Shown one piece after another: positions 16,961 to 26,295 of a DNA stretch of 64,000 bases. Numbering within the stretch: the stretch's first letter is position 1; each line of letters starts with the position of its first letter. Under the pieces are notes generated by a model. The model saw nothing but the letters and a program-made list of their open reading frames with translations, searched no databases and was not told the DNA's origin. This DNA comes from Massilia agri (GTDB lineage: Bacteria > Pseudomonadota > Gammaproteobacteria > Burkholderiales > Burkholderiaceae_D), in assembly GCF_024753255.1 (NCBI RefSeq), contig NZ_JANUHA010000010.1, positions 121,667-185,666 on the forward strand, given 5' to 3'. The translations under genes and the position numbers were made by a program.

Positions 16961-17218
16961 ATGAGCGACACCACTATCGACATTGATACCATGGAATTCC
17001 AGAGAGACCTGGATGCGCGCGGGCTGAACTGTCCGCTGCCGATCCTGAAAGCCAAGAAGGCACTCGCCGAGATGGAAAGCGGACAGGTGCTGCGCATCGT
17101 GGCCACCGATACCGGTTCCGTGCGCGACTTCCAGGCTTTCGCCAAGCAGACCGGCAATGCCCTGCTGGCGCACACCGTCGAGAACGGCGAATTCACCTTC
17201 CTGATGCGTCGCAAATAA
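16961..17218 (+). CDS. TusA-family sulfur carrier protein
   Basis: This is a small cytoplasmic sulfur carrier (85 aa). The family signature is LDARGLNCPLPILKAKKAL, with the persulfide-forming cysteine at residue 24. The rest follows the TusA/SirA two-layer fold (VLRIVATDTGSVRDFQAFAKQ). TusA proteins pass sulfur to tRNA 2-thiouridine or molybdenum-cofactor pathways. Which one applies here is not shown by context. The first ten residues precede the usual start; an ATG at residue 11 is a possible alternative. It is transcribed from the promoter at 16877-16905. Confidence 0.92.
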   Translation: MSDTTIDIDTMEFQRDLDARGLNCPLPILKAKKALAEMESGQVLRIVATDTGSVRDFQAFAKQTGNALLAHTVENGEFTFLMRRK

Positions 17219-17346
17219 TCACCATCGCGACGCGCGCACACTGCGGGGCAGGCCTGTGTCCGCCCCGTATTCCGATTCCCGACACCTTGTAGAAACGCAC
17301 TTTAGTCGGAATCCTCTAGCAAAAAATCGCACGATCGTGCTTTAAT

Positions 17347-17376
17347 TTCGACCTGAAGCCGAAATTCTCTTATAAT
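17347..17376 (+). promoter_or_regulatory. etfB promoter
   Basis: TCGACC (from 17348), a 17-base spacer and a perfect TATAAT (17371-17376) lie 48 bases before the etfB start. The upstream 17281-17345 stretch is AT-rich. Confidence 0.65.
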
Positions 17377-17423
17377 CTAGGCCATTTTCGTCTGTCACCC
17401 ATTCCATTTTCTAAAGGCACCCT

Positions 17424-18173
17424 ATGAAAGTCCTGGTACCCGTCAAACGCGTGGTCGACTACAACGTCAAGGTCCGCGTCAAATCCGACGGCAGCGGCGT
17501 GGATATCGCCAATGTCAAGATGTCGATGAACCCGTTCGACGAGATCGCGCTGGAAGAAGCCACGCGCCTGAAGGAAGCCGGCAAGGTCACCGAAGTGGTC
17601 GCCGTGTCGGTGGGTGTGCCCCAGTGCCAGGAAACCCTGCGTACCGGCATGGCGATCGGCGCCGACCGCGGCATCCTGGTCGAGACCGCTGTCGAGACCG
17701 AGCCGCTGGCAGTGGCCAAGATCATGAAGGCCTTGGCCGACAAGGAACAGCCGCAGCTGATCATCCTGGGCAAGCAGGCGATCGATGACGATTCGAACCA
17801 GACCGGCCAGATGCTGGCTGCGCTGCTGGGTTGGCCGCAAGCCACCTTCGCATCGAAAGTCGTGCTGGAAGACGGCAAGGTCACCGTCACCCGCGAAGTC
17901 GACGGCGGCCTGGAAACCGTGCAGCTCACCCTGCCGGCCATCGTCACCACCGACCTGCGCCTGAACGAGCCGCGCTACGTGACCCTGCCGAACATCATGA
18001 AGGCCAAGAAGAAGCCGCTGGAAACCGTCAAGCCGGAAGACCTGGGCGTCGACGTGACCCCGCGCCTGAAGACCCTGAAAGTCACCGAGCCGGCCAAGCG
18101 CTCGGCCGGCGTCAAGGTGCCCGACGTGGCGACCCTGGTGCAGAAGCTGCGCACCGAAGCCAAAGTCATCTAA
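17424..18173 (+). CDS. etfB: Electron transfer flavoprotein subunit beta
   Basis: EtfB is the AMP-binding half of the electron transfer flavoprotein, which takes electrons from acyl-CoA dehydrogenases and passes them to ETF:quinone oxidoreductase. The 249 residues have the normal length. Family motifs include [19 protein letters not shown] at the N-terminus, [12 protein letters not shown] near 36, and [19 protein letters not shown] near 119. AAAGG precedes ATG 17424. It forms an operon with etfA (18 bases apart) and the acyl-CoA dehydrogenase gene downstream. Confidence 0.97.
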   Translation: MKVLVPVKRVVDYNVKVRVKSDGSGVDIANVKMSMNPFDEIALEEATRLKEAGKVTEVVAVSVGVPQCQETLRTGMAIGADRGILVETAVETEPLAVAKIMKALADKEQPQLIILGKQAIDDDSNQTGQMLAALLGWPQATFASKVVLEDGKVTVTREVDGGLETVQLTLPAIVTTDLRLNEPRYVTLPNIMKAKKKPLETVKPEDLGVDVTPRLKTLKVTEPAKRSAGVKVPDVATLVQKLRTEAKVI

Positions 18174-18191
18174 TCAAATTAGGAAAAGAAC

Positions 18192-19121
18192 ATGGTCGCA
18201 CTCGTCATTGCTGAACACGACAACGGCTCCCTCAAGGGCGCTACCCACCACACCGTGACCGCTGCCGCCCAGTGCGGCGGCGAGGTCCACATCCTGGTCG
18301 CCGGATCTGGCTGCGGCGCCGCCGCCGAAGCCGCCGCGCAGATCGCGGGCGTCTCGAAAGTGCTGGTCGCCGACGCGCCGCACTTCGCCGACGGCCTGGC
18401 CGAGAACGTCGCCGAGCAGGTGCTGGCGATCGCCGGCGGCTACTCGCACATCCTGGCTCCGGCAACCGCCTACGGCAAGAACATCCTGCCGCGCGTGGCC
18501 GCCAAGCTGGACGTGGCCCAGATCTCGGAAATCACCAAGGTCGAGTCCCCGGACACCTTCGAGCGCCCGATCTACGCCGGCAACGCCATCGCCACCGTGC
18601 AGTCGGGCGACAGCGTCAAGGTCATCACCGTGCGCGGCACCGCCTTCGACGCGGCCGCTACCGGTGGTTCGGCCGCCATCGAGCAAGTCTCGGCAGTGGC
18701 CGATTCGGGCAAGTCGGCTTTTGTGGGCCGCGAACTGGCCAAGTCGGACCGTCCGGAACTGACCGCCGCCAAGATCATCGTGTCGGGCGGCCGCGGCATC
18801 GGCTCGGCCGAGAACTTCAAGCTGCTCGAGCCGCTGGCCGACAAGCTGGGCGCCGCCATGGGCGCCTCGCGCGCGGCGGTCGACGCCGGCTTCGTGCCGA
18901 ACGACTGGCAGGTTGGCCAGACCGGCAAGATCGTCGCCCCGACCCTGTACATCGCGGTCGGCATCTCGGGCGCGATCCAGCACCTGGCCGGCATGAAGGA
19001 CTCGAAGACCATCGTCGCCATCAACAAGGATCCGGAAGCGCCGATCTTCTCGGTGGCTGACTACGGCCTGGTGGGCGACCTGTTCGAAGTGGTCCCGCAG
19101 CTGGTCAAAGAACTGGGCTAA
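18192..19121 (+). CDS. etfA: Electron transfer flavoprotein subunit alpha
   Basis: EtfA binds the FAD of the electron transfer flavoprotein and pairs with EtfB. The 309 residues are complete. The C-terminal FAD-binding region is clear: [20 protein letters not shown] near residue 195, [20 protein letters not shown] near 240, and [23 protein letters not shown] near 275 (written here in separate parts of the domain). AGGAAAAG precedes the ATG. The gene sits between etfB and the dehydrogenase, as expected for a fatty-acid or branched-chain oxidation unit. Confidence 0.97.
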   Translation: MVALVIAEHDNGSLKGATHHTVTAAAQCGGEVHILVAGSGCGAAAEAAAQIAGVSKVLVADAPHFADGLAENVAEQVLAIAGGYSHILAPATAYGKNILPRVAAKLDVAQISEITKVESPDTFERPIYAGNAIATVQSGDSVKVITVRGTAFDAAATGGSAAIEQVSAVADSGKSAFVGRELAKSDRPELTAAKIIVSGGRGIGSAENFKLLEPLADKLGAAMGASRAAVDAGFVPNDWQVGQTGKIVAPTLYIAVGISGAIQHLAGMKDSKTIVAINKDPEAPIFSVADYGLVGDLFEVVPQLVKELG

Positions 19122-19214
19122 TCGACCCATAAGCTGTCTATCGTCGCTCCCGTGTGGCCTCAAGGCTGCGCCGGGGCGACGTTTTTACGTGAAGCGTCAC
19201 ATCAGGAGACAAAG

Positions 19215-21005
19215 GTGAGCTATCAAGCCCCGCTGAAAGACATGCAGTTCGTGCTGAACGAACTGGCGAACCTGGCCGAGATCAACCAGCTCCCGGGCTG
19301 CGAAGACGCGACCCCGGATACGGTGGACGCCGTGCTGGAAGAGAGCGCGAAGTTCTGCGGCGAAGTCGTCGCCCCGCTGAACCACGCCGGCGATAAAGAA
19401 CCGAGCTTCTGGCGCGACGGCACGGTCACCACCTCGAAGGGTTTCAAGGAGGCCTTCCGCGCCTTCGCCGACGGCGGCTGGCAGGGCATCCAGCACCCGG
19501 GCGAATTCGGCGGCCAGGGCCTGCCGAAGCTGGTCGCGACGCCGTGCATGGAAATGCTGCACGCCGCGAACCTGTCCTTCGCGCTGGCCCCGCTGCTGAC
19601 CGACGGCGCCATCGAGGCGCTGCTGACTGCAGGCTCGGATGAGCAGAAAAAGCTGTTCCTGGAGCCGCTCATCAGCGGCAAGTGGACCGGCACCATGAAC
19701 CTGACCGAGCCGCAGGCCGGCTCGGATCTCGCCGCCGTGCGCACCCGCGCCGAGCCGCAGGGCGACGGCACCTTCAAGATCTTCGGCACCAAGATCTTCA
19801 TCACCTACGGCGAGCACGACATGGCGGAGAACATCATCCACCTCGTGCTGGCGCGCACCCCCGATGCGCCGCCGGGCGTGAAGGGCATTTCGCTGTTCAT
19901 CGTGCCGAAGTTCCTGGTCAACGCCGACGGCTCGCTGGGCGCGCGCAACGACGCCCACTGCGTCTCGATCGAACACAAGCTGGGCATCAAGGCTTCGCCG
20001 ACGGCGGTCCTGCAGTTCGGCGACCACGGCGGCGCCATCGGCACCCTGGTGGGTGAGGAGAACCGCGGCCTCGAATACATGTTCATCATGATGAACGCGG
20101 CCCGCTTCGGCGTCGGCATGCAGGGCGTCGGCCTGGCCGAACGCGCCTACCAGCAGGCCGTCGCCTTCGCCAAGGACCGCATCCAGTCGCGCGAAGTGGC
20201 TGGTTCGCCGGGCCCGGTCGCCATCATCAACCACCCGGACGTGCGCCGCATGCTGATGTCGATGCGTTCGCAGACGGAAGGCGCGCGTGCGCTGGCCTAT
20301 GTCGGCGCCGCTTTGTCTGACCTGGCGCACAACCACGCCGACGAGGCGACCCGCAAGGCCAACCTCGCGGTCTACGAATACCTGGTCCCGATCATCAAGG
20401 GCTGGTCGACCGAGATGAGCGAGAACGTGGCGCGCGACGGCGTGCAGGTCCACGGCGGCATGGGCTTCATCGAGGAGACCGGCGCGGCCCAGCACTACCG
20501 CGACGCCAAGATCCTCACCATCTACGAAGGCACGACCGCCATCCAGGCGAACGACCTGGTGGGCCGCAAGACCGTGCGTGACGGCGGCGCCGTGGCCAAG
20601 GGCCTGGTCAAGCAAGTGCGCGCCGTGGAAGCCCAGCTGGGCGAAGTGCAGGGTGAGGAGTTCGCCGCGATCGCACGCCAGCTCAAGCTGGGTTCCGCCG
20701 CCCTGGAAGAGGTGGTGGACTTCGTCGTGGCCAACGCCAAGTCGGACGTACGCGCCGTGTTCGCGGGCAGCGTGTTGTACCTGAAGCTGGCCGGCATCGT
20801 ACTGGGCGGCTGGCAGATGGCGCGCGCGGCCCTGGTCGCGCAACGCAAGCTGGCGGCGGGCGAGGGCGACGCCTCCTTCCTGCGCGCCAAGATCGCGACG
20901 GCCCGCTTCTTCGCGGACCACGTGCTGTCCTCGGCCCCTGGCCTGCGCACCGCGATCGTGGAAGGCGCGCCGGGCGTGCTGGCGCTGGACGTCGAGCAGT
21001 TCTGA
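19215..21005 (+). CDS. Acyl-CoA dehydrogenase (long form with C-terminal extension)
   Basis: This FAD enzyme oxidises acyl-CoA to enoyl-CoA, delivering electrons to the ETF encoded just upstream. It has 596 aa, with the extended C-terminal domain of the AcdA/FadE-like class common in beta- and gammaproteobacteria. Visible motifs are GTMNLTEPQAGSDLAAVRTR near residue 157, GVKGISLFIVPKFLV near 220, GMQGVGLAERAYQQAVAFA near 303, and the C-terminal QVHGGMGFIEETGAAQHYRD with ILTIYEGTTAIQANDLVGRK. GTG 19215 is used because AGGAGAC lies eight bases before it. Chain-length preference is not predictable. Confidence 0.93.
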   Translation: MSYQAPLKDMQFVLNELANLAEINQLPGCEDATPDTVDAVLEESAKFCGEVVAPLNHAGDKEPSFWRDGTVTTSKGFKEAFRAFADGGWQGIQHPGEFGGQGLPKLVATPCMEMLHAANLSFALAPLLTDGAIEALLTAGSDEQKKLFLEPLISGKWTGTMNLTEPQAGSDLAAVRTRAEPQGDGTFKIFGTKIFITYGEHDMAENIIHLVLARTPDAPPGVKGISLFIVPKFLVNADGSLGARNDAHCVSIEHKLGIKASPTAVLQFGDHGGAIGTLVGEENRGLEYMFIMMNAARFGVGMQGVGLAERAYQQAVAFAKDRIQSREVAGSPGPVAIINHPDVRRMLMSMRSQTEGARALAYVGAALSDLAHNHADEATRKANLAVYEYLVPIIKGWSTEMSENVARDGVQVHGGMGFIEETGAAQHYRDAKILTIYEGTTAIQANDLVGRKTVRDGGAVAKGLVKQVRAVEAQLGEVQGEEFAAIARQLKLGSAALEEVVDFVVANAKSDVRAVFAGSVLYLKLAGIVLGGWQMARAALVAQRKLAAGEGDASFLRAKIATARFFADHVLSSAPGLRTAIVEGAPGVLALDVEQF

Positions 21006-21012
21006 GGTTGTT

Positions 21013-21119
21013 GTAGGGTGGGCGGGTCTTCCCGCCCACGCGTTCAAACAGTGCGTGAATAGCCTGCGCGTTTGTTCACGCGTCGGTTGAACGCGTGGGC
21101 GCTGGAGCGCCCACCCTAC
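21013..21119. repeat. Palindromic intergenic repeat, copy 1
   Basis: The element opens GTAGGGTGGGCGGG and closes GCGCCCACCCTAC. Two inverted units (each a short hairpin plus ACGCGTTCAA) flank a variable middle. Other copies lie at 32420-32525, 55491-55589 and 61959-62000. It lies between the dehydrogenase gene and the convergent TM2 gene and may also act as a bidirectional 3'-end structure. Confidence 0.85.
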
Positions 21120-21137
21120 GTTAAACCGGTAGTCCCA

Positions 21138-21551
21138 TCACCCGTAAGCGCCGCCGGTGTACAGCAGATCGAATACCCGCGCGATCGTCCCGATCAGCAC
21201 GATCGCCCCGACTCCGAGGATCAGCACCAGCAGCAGCGGCAGCATCCAGTTCGAGCGCGAGGCCTTGCCGCTGCCCTTGTTGTACTGCGCGTCCCAGGCC
21301 TCGTCCGGGCTCAAGCCGATGACCAGCCCCTCGACGAATCCCGCGATGTACGACAGCAGCATCGGCAGCAGCACATAGAAGGGGTGCGGCTGCACCGCGC
21401 CCCACAGGATGCCGGTCAGGGGGAGGGCGCACAGGTGGAGCAGGCCGAGACGGTCGGTGCCGCCCTTCAGGTAGAAACGGTGTACGCCGAAGCCGCCCAG
21501 CAGCAGGGCGAGGAGGGTGGCGAAGGTCTTGTTCTTGTGCGCGACAGCCAT
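21138..21551 (-). CDS. TM2-domain membrane protein
   Basis: This 137-aa inner-membrane protein starts with a TM2 domain: a basic N-terminus (VAHKNKTFATLLALLLGGFG) and the family pattern GGFGVHRFYLKG. Four or five hydrophobic helices follow, with a middle loop (SPDEAWDAQYNKGSGKASRS). Function of TM2 proteins in bacteria is mostly unknown. The ATG at 21551 is preferred to an upstream TTG because the TM2 domain normally begins at once; no clear ribosome site is seen for either. Confidence 0.85.
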   Translation of the reverse strand: MAVAHKNKTFATLLALLLGGFGVHRFYLKGGTDRLGLLHLCALPLTGILWGAVQPHPFYVLLPMLLSYIAGFVEGLVIGLSPDEAWDAQYNKGSGKASRSNWMLPLLLVLILGVGAIVLIGTIARVFDLLYTGGAYG

Positions 21552-21644
21552 GAGCGTTGCCAAAAGTTCAGGAAAACAGGAGTATGGTGCAAAATGACAA
21601 GGAAGGCACGCATTGCGTGAACCCAGTCAGGCACCCAGGCCACC

Positions 21645-22376
21645 ATGTTCAAGTCACGTTCCTATCTCACGGAAGTCCAGATGAAGCCGACCGCACCGGT
21701 CGAGCCGCCGTTGTTTCCGTTCACGCTGCCGGCCATCCGGTCGCTCGAACGCTTGCCTTTGCACCCGAACGTGACTTTCCTTGTCGGGGAAAACGGCTCC
21801 GGCAAGTCGACGCTGCTGGAAGCGATCGCGGTCGGCATGGGATTCAATGCGGAAGGCGGCAGCCGCAATTTCAATTTCGCCACCCGGGCCTCCCATTCCG
21901 AATTGCATGCGTACTTGCGCCTCGTGCGCGGCGTCGCGCGTCCGCGCGACGGTTACTTCCTGCGGGCAGAAAGCTTCTACAACGTCAGCAGCGAGATCGA
22001 GCGACGCGGCGTGCAGCAGTTCTATGGCTCCAGATCGCTGCATGAGCAGTCCCATGGCGAAGCCTTCCTGGCCCTGTTCATGAACCGTTTCGGCAGGGAA
22101 GGGTTCTATGTGCTGGACGAACCCGAGGCGGCCCTGTCGCCGCAGCGGCAACTCGCCCTGCTGAGCCGCTTGCACGATCTCGTCGGCGAGCACAGCCAGT
22201 TCCTCATCGCCACCCATTCGCCCATCCTGATGGCCTACCCGAACGCCACCATTTACGAGTGTGGCGAACATGGCATCCGCGAAATCGCCTACGAGGATAC
22301 CGAACACTACCGCGTCACCCGCGATTTCCTTGCCAATCCGGCGCGCATGCTCAAGGTGCTGATGGGCGAGGAGTAG
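21645..22376 (+). CDS. AAA-family ATPase (SMC/RecF-like fold)
   Basis: A soluble ATPase of 243 aa from the family of small AAA proteins with an ABC/SMC-type head. Walker A is GENGSGKST at about residues 48-56, the signature-like region is around 125, and Walker B is FYVLDEPEAALSP near 155. A switch histidine in ATHSPILMAYP is near 190. Relatives occur alone across bacteria and have no settled function. ATG 21645 is chosen because homologues begin about 25 residues before FPFTLPAI. It is divergent from the TM2 gene. Confidence 0.85.
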   Translation: MFKSRSYLTEVQMKPTAPVEPPLFPFTLPAIRSLERLPLHPNVTFLVGENGSGKSTLLEAIAVGMGFNAEGGSRNFNFATRASHSELHAYLRLVRGVARPRDGYFLRAESFYNVSSEIERRGVQQFYGSRSLHEQSHGEAFLALFMNRFGREGFYVLDEPEAALSPQRQLALLSRLHDLVGEHSQFLIATHSPILMAYPNATIYECGEHGIREIAYEDTEHYRVTRDFLANPARMLKVLMGEE

Positions 22377-22462
22377 GGGAAGGTGGCCTTGTGGCGAAAA
22401 ATGAGCGATAATGCGCAATTCTCCGAACCTCACGTTGCGTGTCCGCCGTGTTGCTATAACGC

Positions 22463-22492
22463 TTGCCCCTATCTAGGCTTACGCGCTATAAT
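22463..22492 (+). promoter_or_regulatory. rpsP operon promoter
   Basis: TTGCCC (22463-22468), an 18-base spacer and a perfect TATAAT (22487-22492) lie 40 bases before the rpsP start. Strong -10 boxes of this kind (GCTATAATCG) also precede alaS. Confidence 0.7.
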
Positions 22493-22532
22493 CGTCGGCT
22501 TTCTCCGTCCAATACAACTTTTTGGAATTATT

Positions 22533-22781
22533 ATGGTCGTTATCCGTTTGGCTCGTGGCGGCGCAAAAAAGCGCCCGTTCTACAACATCGTTGCAACCGA
22601 TTCGCGCAACCGTCGCGATGGCCGTTTCATCGAGCGCATCGGTTTCTACAACCCGATGGCTTCGGGCGCTGAAGTCGGCCTGCGTATCGCTGCTGACCGT
22701 CTGGCTCACTGGCAAGGCGTTGGCGCACAACTGTCGCCGACCGTTGCTCGCCTGGTCGCCAACCAGCAGCCAGCAGCCTAA
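22533..22781 (+). CDS. rpsP: 30S ribosomal protein S16
   Basis: S16 is a small-subunit assembly protein. The 82 residues match the family throughout: [39 protein letters not shown] and a C-terminal helix. ATG 22533 is used because the conserved N-terminus begins there. It is the first gene of rpsP-rimM-trmD-rplS, the standard bacterial order. Confidence 0.98.
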   Translation: MVVIRLARGGAKKRPFYNIVATDSRNRRDGRFIERIGFYNPMASGAEVGLRIAADRLAHWQGVGAQLSPTVARLVANQQPAA

Positions 22782-22798
22782 GTAAAGCAGGTCAAGGC

Positions 22799-23356
22799 TT
22801 GACCGATTCGGCAGCGTCCGGGGTGCAAGTCCCCGACGACCTGGTCCAGGTCGGTTACGTGTCCGGCGCATTCGGGATCGTGGGTGGACTTCGCGTCACC
22901 CCGTTCTCGGTCGATGCCGACGCGCTGCTGAAGGTCAAGACCTGGTGGCTCGACAAGCCGGCCCAGCGCTCCGTCTCCGTGCGGACCGTGAAGCTGCATG
23001 GCGGCGACGTGGTCGCCACCCTGGTCGGCATGCGCGACCGTAACGAAGCCGAAGCGCTGAAGGGCGCCGGGGTATTCGTGGCGCGCAGCGAGTTCCCGAA
23101 GCTCGAGGAAGGCGAATTCTACTGGTCCGACCTGATCGGGCTGGACGCGGTCAACCTGGAGGGCGAAGCCCTTGGCAAGGTGACCGACATGATGCACAAC
23201 GGCGCGCAGTCCATCCTGCGGATCACGCCGGCGGCCGAGGAAGGTGCTCCTGATGCGAAAGTGTCGGAGCGCCTCGTGCCGTTTGTGGATCAGTTCGTCA
23301 AGACCGTCGACCTGGGCGCAAAAAAGATTACCCTGGACTGGGGTCTGGATTATTGA
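22799..23356 (+). CDS. rimM: 16S rRNA maturation factor RimM
   Basis: RimM assists maturation of the 30S head and binds S19. The protein has 185 aa. The N-terminal RimM barrel reads DLVQVGYVSGAFGIVGGLRV, with a PRC-type barrel in the C-terminal half (EGEFYWSDLIGLDAVNLEG). The TTG start at 22799 has AGG seven bases upstream and lies 17 bases after the rpsP stop. A GTG at 22823 is an alternative. Second gene of the operon. Confidence 0.93.
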   Translation: MTDSAASGVQVPDDLVQVGYVSGAFGIVGGLRVTPFSVDADALLKVKTWWLDKPAQRSVSVRTVKLHGGDVVATLVGMRDRNEAEALKGAGVFVARSEFPKLEEGEFYWSDLIGLDAVNLEGEALGKVTDMMHNGAQSILRITPAAEEGAPDAKVSERLVPFVDQFVKTVDLGAKKITLDWGLDY

Positions 23357-23382
23357 CCCGGTCCGTCTGAAGCGAGGTCCCG

Positions 23383-24144
23383 ATGCAGTTTGACGTCGTG
23401 AGCTTGTTTCCAGAAATGTTCGTTGCATTGACGCAGTCGGGCGTGACCCGGCGCGCGATCGAGCAGAAGCGCTGGGGCCTGACGATCTGGAATCCGCGCG
23501 ATTTCACGCAGGACCGCCACCGCACCGTGGATGACCGCCCGTATGGCGGCGGCCCCGGGATGGTGATGCTGGCGAAACCGCTCGAGGCGACCATCGCCGC
23601 CGCGAAAGCGCGCCAGGTCGAGCTCGGCTTGCCGGCGCCGCGCGTGGTGTTCATGTCGCCGCAGGGTAAACCGCTGACGCATGAACGTGCGATGGCCTTG
23701 AAGAACGAGCCGGGACTGGTGATCCTGTGCGGCCGCTACGAAGCGGTGGACCAGCGCCTGCTGGACCGCTGTGTCGACGAGGAGATCTCGATCGGCGACT
23801 TCGTGCTGTCGGGCGGGGAATTGCCGGCCATGGCGCTGATGGATGCGGTAGTCAGGCTGCTGCCCGGCGTGCTGGGCGACGAAGCCTCGGCGGTCGAGGA
23901 CAGCTTCGTCAACGGCCTGCTCGATTCGCCGCATTACACGCGCCCGGAAGTCTACGAGGGCGAGGCGGTGCCGCCGGTCCTGATGGGTGGCAACCACGCC
24001 GAGATCGTCAAATGGCGCCGCCAGCGCATGCTGGAAGCGACGTGGAAGAAGCGGCCGGAACTGCTGGACAAGGCGCGCGCCGCCGGCCAGCTGACGAAGC
24101 TTGATGAAAAGTTTCTGGCGGAGCTGAACCAGCCTGCCGAATAA
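23383..24144 (+). CDS. trmD: tRNA (guanine-N1)-methyltransferase
   Basis: TrmD methylates G37 of tRNAs reading CNN codons and so prevents frameshifting. The 253 residues fit the SPOUT-type TrmD family. N-terminal [13 protein letters not shown], then [13 protein letters not shown] near 47 and the SAM-knot region [15 protein letters not shown] near 114 with [17 protein letters not shown] near 130 are all present. It follows rimM by 26 bases and precedes rplS. Confidence 0.97.
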   Translation: MQFDVVSLFPEMFVALTQSGVTRRAIEQKRWGLTIWNPRDFTQDRHRTVDDRPYGGGPGMVMLAKPLEATIAAAKARQVELGLPAPRVVFMSPQGKPLTHERAMALKNEPGLVILCGRYEAVDQRLLDRCVDEEISIGDFVLSGGELPAMALMDAVVRLLPGVLGDEASAVEDSFVNGLLDSPHYTRPEVYEGEAVPPVLMGGNHAEIVKWRRQRMLEATWKKRPELLDKARAAGQLTKLDEKFLAELNQPAE

Positions 24145-24166
24145 GAATGTGCTTTGTGCACATGTG

Positions 24167-24192
24167 AAGGCGGACATGTTGTCCGCTTGTTT
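24167..24192 (+). terminator. Hairpin between trmD and rplS
   Basis: GCGGACA (24170-24176) pairs with TGTCCGC (24180-24186) around TGT, followed by TTGTTT. It is a weak terminator or processing structure inside the operon and may adjust rplS output. Confidence 0.45.
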
Positions 24193-24254
24193 AACCCCAT
24201 CCTCTACCGGGCAACCAGTACAGCGCCGGCAAGATGGTCATTGGAGTGATAAAA

Positions 24255-24644
24255 ATGGATCTGATCCAACAACTCGAGCAAGAAGAAATTGCGCGCCTCG
24301 GCCGCAACATCCCTGACTTCGCACCGGGCGACACCGTGGTCGTCAGCGTCAACGTCGTCGAAGGCAACCGCAAGCGCGCCCAGGCATACGAAGGCGTCGT
24401 CATCTCACGTCGTAACCGCGGCCTGAACTCGAACTTCATCGTTCGCAAGATCTCGTCGGGCGAAGGCGTCGAGCGTACCTTCCAGCTGTACTCGCCGCTG
24501 ATCGCTTCGATCGAAGTGAAGCGTCGTGGTGACGTCCGTCGCGCCAAGCTGTACTACCTGCGTGAGCGTTCGGGCAAATCGGCACGTATCAAGGAAAAGC
24601 TGCCGCAGCGTAAAGCAGCTGCTGCTCCTGCTGCCGCTGAGTAA
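24255..24644 (+). CDS. rplS: 50S ribosomal protein L19
   Basis: L19 lies at the 30S-50S interface. The product has 129 aa: [20 protein letters not shown], then the SH3-like barrel with [19 protein letters not shown] and [20 protein letters not shown]. An Ala-rich tail ([12 protein letters not shown]) is typical for this group. ATG 24255 follows TTGGAGTG. Last gene of the operon, closed by the terminator at 24663. Confidence 0.97.
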   Translation: MDLIQQLEQEEIARLGRNIPDFAPGDTVVVSVNVVEGNRKRAQAYEGVVISRRNRGLNSNFIVRKISSGEGVERTFQLYSPLIASIEVKRRGDVRRAKLYYLRERSGKSARIKEKLPQRKAAAAPAAAE

Positions 24645-24662
24645 TAGCGTCCGTGTCATGAG

Positions 24663-24692
24663 AAAGGCATCCGCAAGGATGCCTTTTTCTTT
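24663..24692 (+). terminator. Rho-independent terminator after rplS
   Basis: AAAGGCATCC pairs with GGATGCCTTT (10 bp) around a GCAA tetraloop, followed by TTCTTT. It lies 19 bases after the rplS stop and only 21 bases before the next start codon. Confidence 0.92.
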
Positions 24693-24712
24693 ATGTGCTG
24701 GAAGAATGTGTT

Positions 24713-25381
24713 TTGAGCAAGCCTCTGTTTGATCCCACCCTGATGCCGGTCGAAGGCCTGGCCGGCGAAGCGCCGCTCGCGCCCGCCCAGCTGAGCGCCG
24801 AGGCCGTGCGCGCCCGCTTCGCGCAGACCTTGCCCTGGGATCCGGAGGCCTCCGACGAGGCGCTCAGCGCACCCGCCTTGCGCCTGCGCCGCGCTGCCGT
24901 GCTGGTGCCGCTGGTCGAACGACCCGACGGGCTGCATGTGCTGCTGACCAAGCGCACCGATCACCTGTCCAGTCACGCCGGCCAGGTCAGCTTCCCCGGC
25001 GGCCGCGCCGAAGAACTGGATTCCTCGCCGATCGAGACCGCGCTGCGCGAGGCGGAAGAAGAGATCGGCCTGCACCGCCGCCACGTCGAGATCATCGGCG
25101 TGCTGCCCGAGCACGTGACCATCAGCGCCTACCGCGTCCTGCCTGTCGTCGCCCTGGTGCAGCCGCCCTTCGAGCTGAGCGCCGATCCGGGCGAGGTGGC
25201 CGAGATCTTCGAAGTGCCGCTGGCTTTCCTGATGTCCGGCGCCAACCACGAGCGCCGCTCCGTGGCGCTGCCGGACGGGGCAGGCAAGCGCCGCTTCTAC
25301 GCGATGCCCTACCAGGGCTATTTCATCTGGGGTGCGACGGCGGCCATGCTGCGCAACCTCTATCACTTCCTGCGCGCCTGA
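24713..25381 (+). CDS. Nudix hydrolase, CoA pyrophosphatase type
   Basis: This Nudix enzyme (222 aa) resembles CoA pyrophosphatases (YeaB/NudL), which split CoA or acyl-CoA to phosphopantetheine and 3',5'-ADP. The Nudix box reads GGRAEELDSSPIETALREAE followed by EEIGL near residues 98-122. The NudL-type motif LLTKRTDHLSSHAGQVSFPG precedes it. The start is TTG 24713, with GGAAG eight bases upstream. It is read just after the rplS terminator. Confidence 0.9.
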   Translation: MSKPLFDPTLMPVEGLAGEAPLAPAQLSAEAVRARFAQTLPWDPEASDEALSAPALRLRRAAVLVPLVERPDGLHVLLTKRTDHLSSHAGQVSFPGGRAEELDSSPIETALREAEEEIGLHRRHVEIIGVLPEHVTISAYRVLPVVALVQPPFELSADPGEVAEIFEVPLAFLMSGANHERRSVALPDGAGKRRFYAMPYQGYFIWGATAAMLRNLYHFLRA

Positions 25382-25406
25382 TCCGGGATGCGAACCTGCC
25401 GGGCCG

Positions 25407-26222
25407 CTAGATGCTTAAGTACGGTTCAGCCTGCCAAGCTTCATTCAGCGTCCCCTTCAATGCTTCCGCGACGGGGAAGCCGTGCTCTCCGATGGCCGTG
25501 ACCGGCACGCCCGGCGTCCAGGAATTCATTACAGCCGCGCCCGAGAACTGCGCCAGGTCGCCGCGCCTGATCTCCTGCCGCCGCTGCGGGATGCCCATGC
25601 GCTCCAGTTGGCGCTTGACGATGCGCATCGTGGTGCCGAGCAGCAGTTCCGCCTCGGGCCAGACCACGGCTTGACCGTCCCAGAACACGAGATTCCAGAT
25701 CGACGCCTCGCTGAGCCTGCCATGCCGGTCGACGAAGGCCGCGTCGTCGAATCCCTGCTCGAGGGCCCGGTGGAGAAAATAGGTCTTGGCCCCTTCGCCG
25801 ACGTGCTTGATCGATGCCAGGTGGCGTTCGTGCGCGACGGCCTGCAGTCGCAGGGGGTGCGCAGGTCCGTCGTGCGGCGGGCCGCTGCGCACGAGCACCG
25901 ATGGCAGGGCGCCTTTGCTGGCCGCCGTGAATTCGCCGTCCGGAACGAACAGCGTCACCGTCAGCGACATGTCGGCAGGCCCCTGCTTGAGCGCGAGGCG
26001 GATGGACGCCAGGATCTCCTCGTCCGGCAGGGCCTTCCCGAACAGGGCAAGCGAGGCTTCGCGCAGGCGCGCCAGGTGCAGGTCCATGCCCTTGGCCTTG
26101 TGGCCGCGGATTTGCATTGCAGTAAAATGTGCGAAACCCGAGAAGGCCAGCGGCGCCAGTTCGGAGGCGCTTGCCGCCTGATTGTTGATCAGTGTCGGGT
26201 AAGCTGTGGTGTGAACGGACAT
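25407..26222 (-). CDS. Class IV pyridoxal-phosphate aminotransferase
   Basis: A PLP enzyme of 271 aa, in the fold that includes branched-chain aminotransferase, D-amino-acid aminotransferase and aminodeoxychorismate lyase. The PLP lysine is probably K139 (ASIKHVG), followed 18 residues later by GFDDAAFVD and the LSEASIWNLVFWDG loop that binds cofactor phosphate. It is annotated in relatives simply as 'aminotransferase class IV'. The true substrate is unknown. It is divergent from a MerR-type regulator 73 bases away, which would be the natural controller of this gene, but that regulator is interrupted. Confidence 0.88.
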   Translation of the reverse strand: MSVHTTAYPTLINNQAASASELAPLAFSGFAHFTAMQIRGHKAKGMDLHLARLREASLALFGKALPDEEILASIRLALKQGPADMSLTVTLFVPDGEFTAASKGALPSVLVRSGPPHDGPAHPLRLQAVAHERHLASIKHVGEGAKTYFLHRALEQGFDDAAFVDRHGRLSEASIWNLVFWDGQAVVWPEAELLLGTTMRIVKRQLERMGIPQRRQEIRRGDLAQFSGAAVMNSWTPGVPVTAIGEHGFPVAEALKGTLNEAWQAEPYLSI

Positions 26223-26295
26223 TGTTTGCTCCTTGAAATCGTCATGGGAGAAGGCAGTCTAGAACCTGACACCGCTGTGAGAGTCAAGAGGGCCC

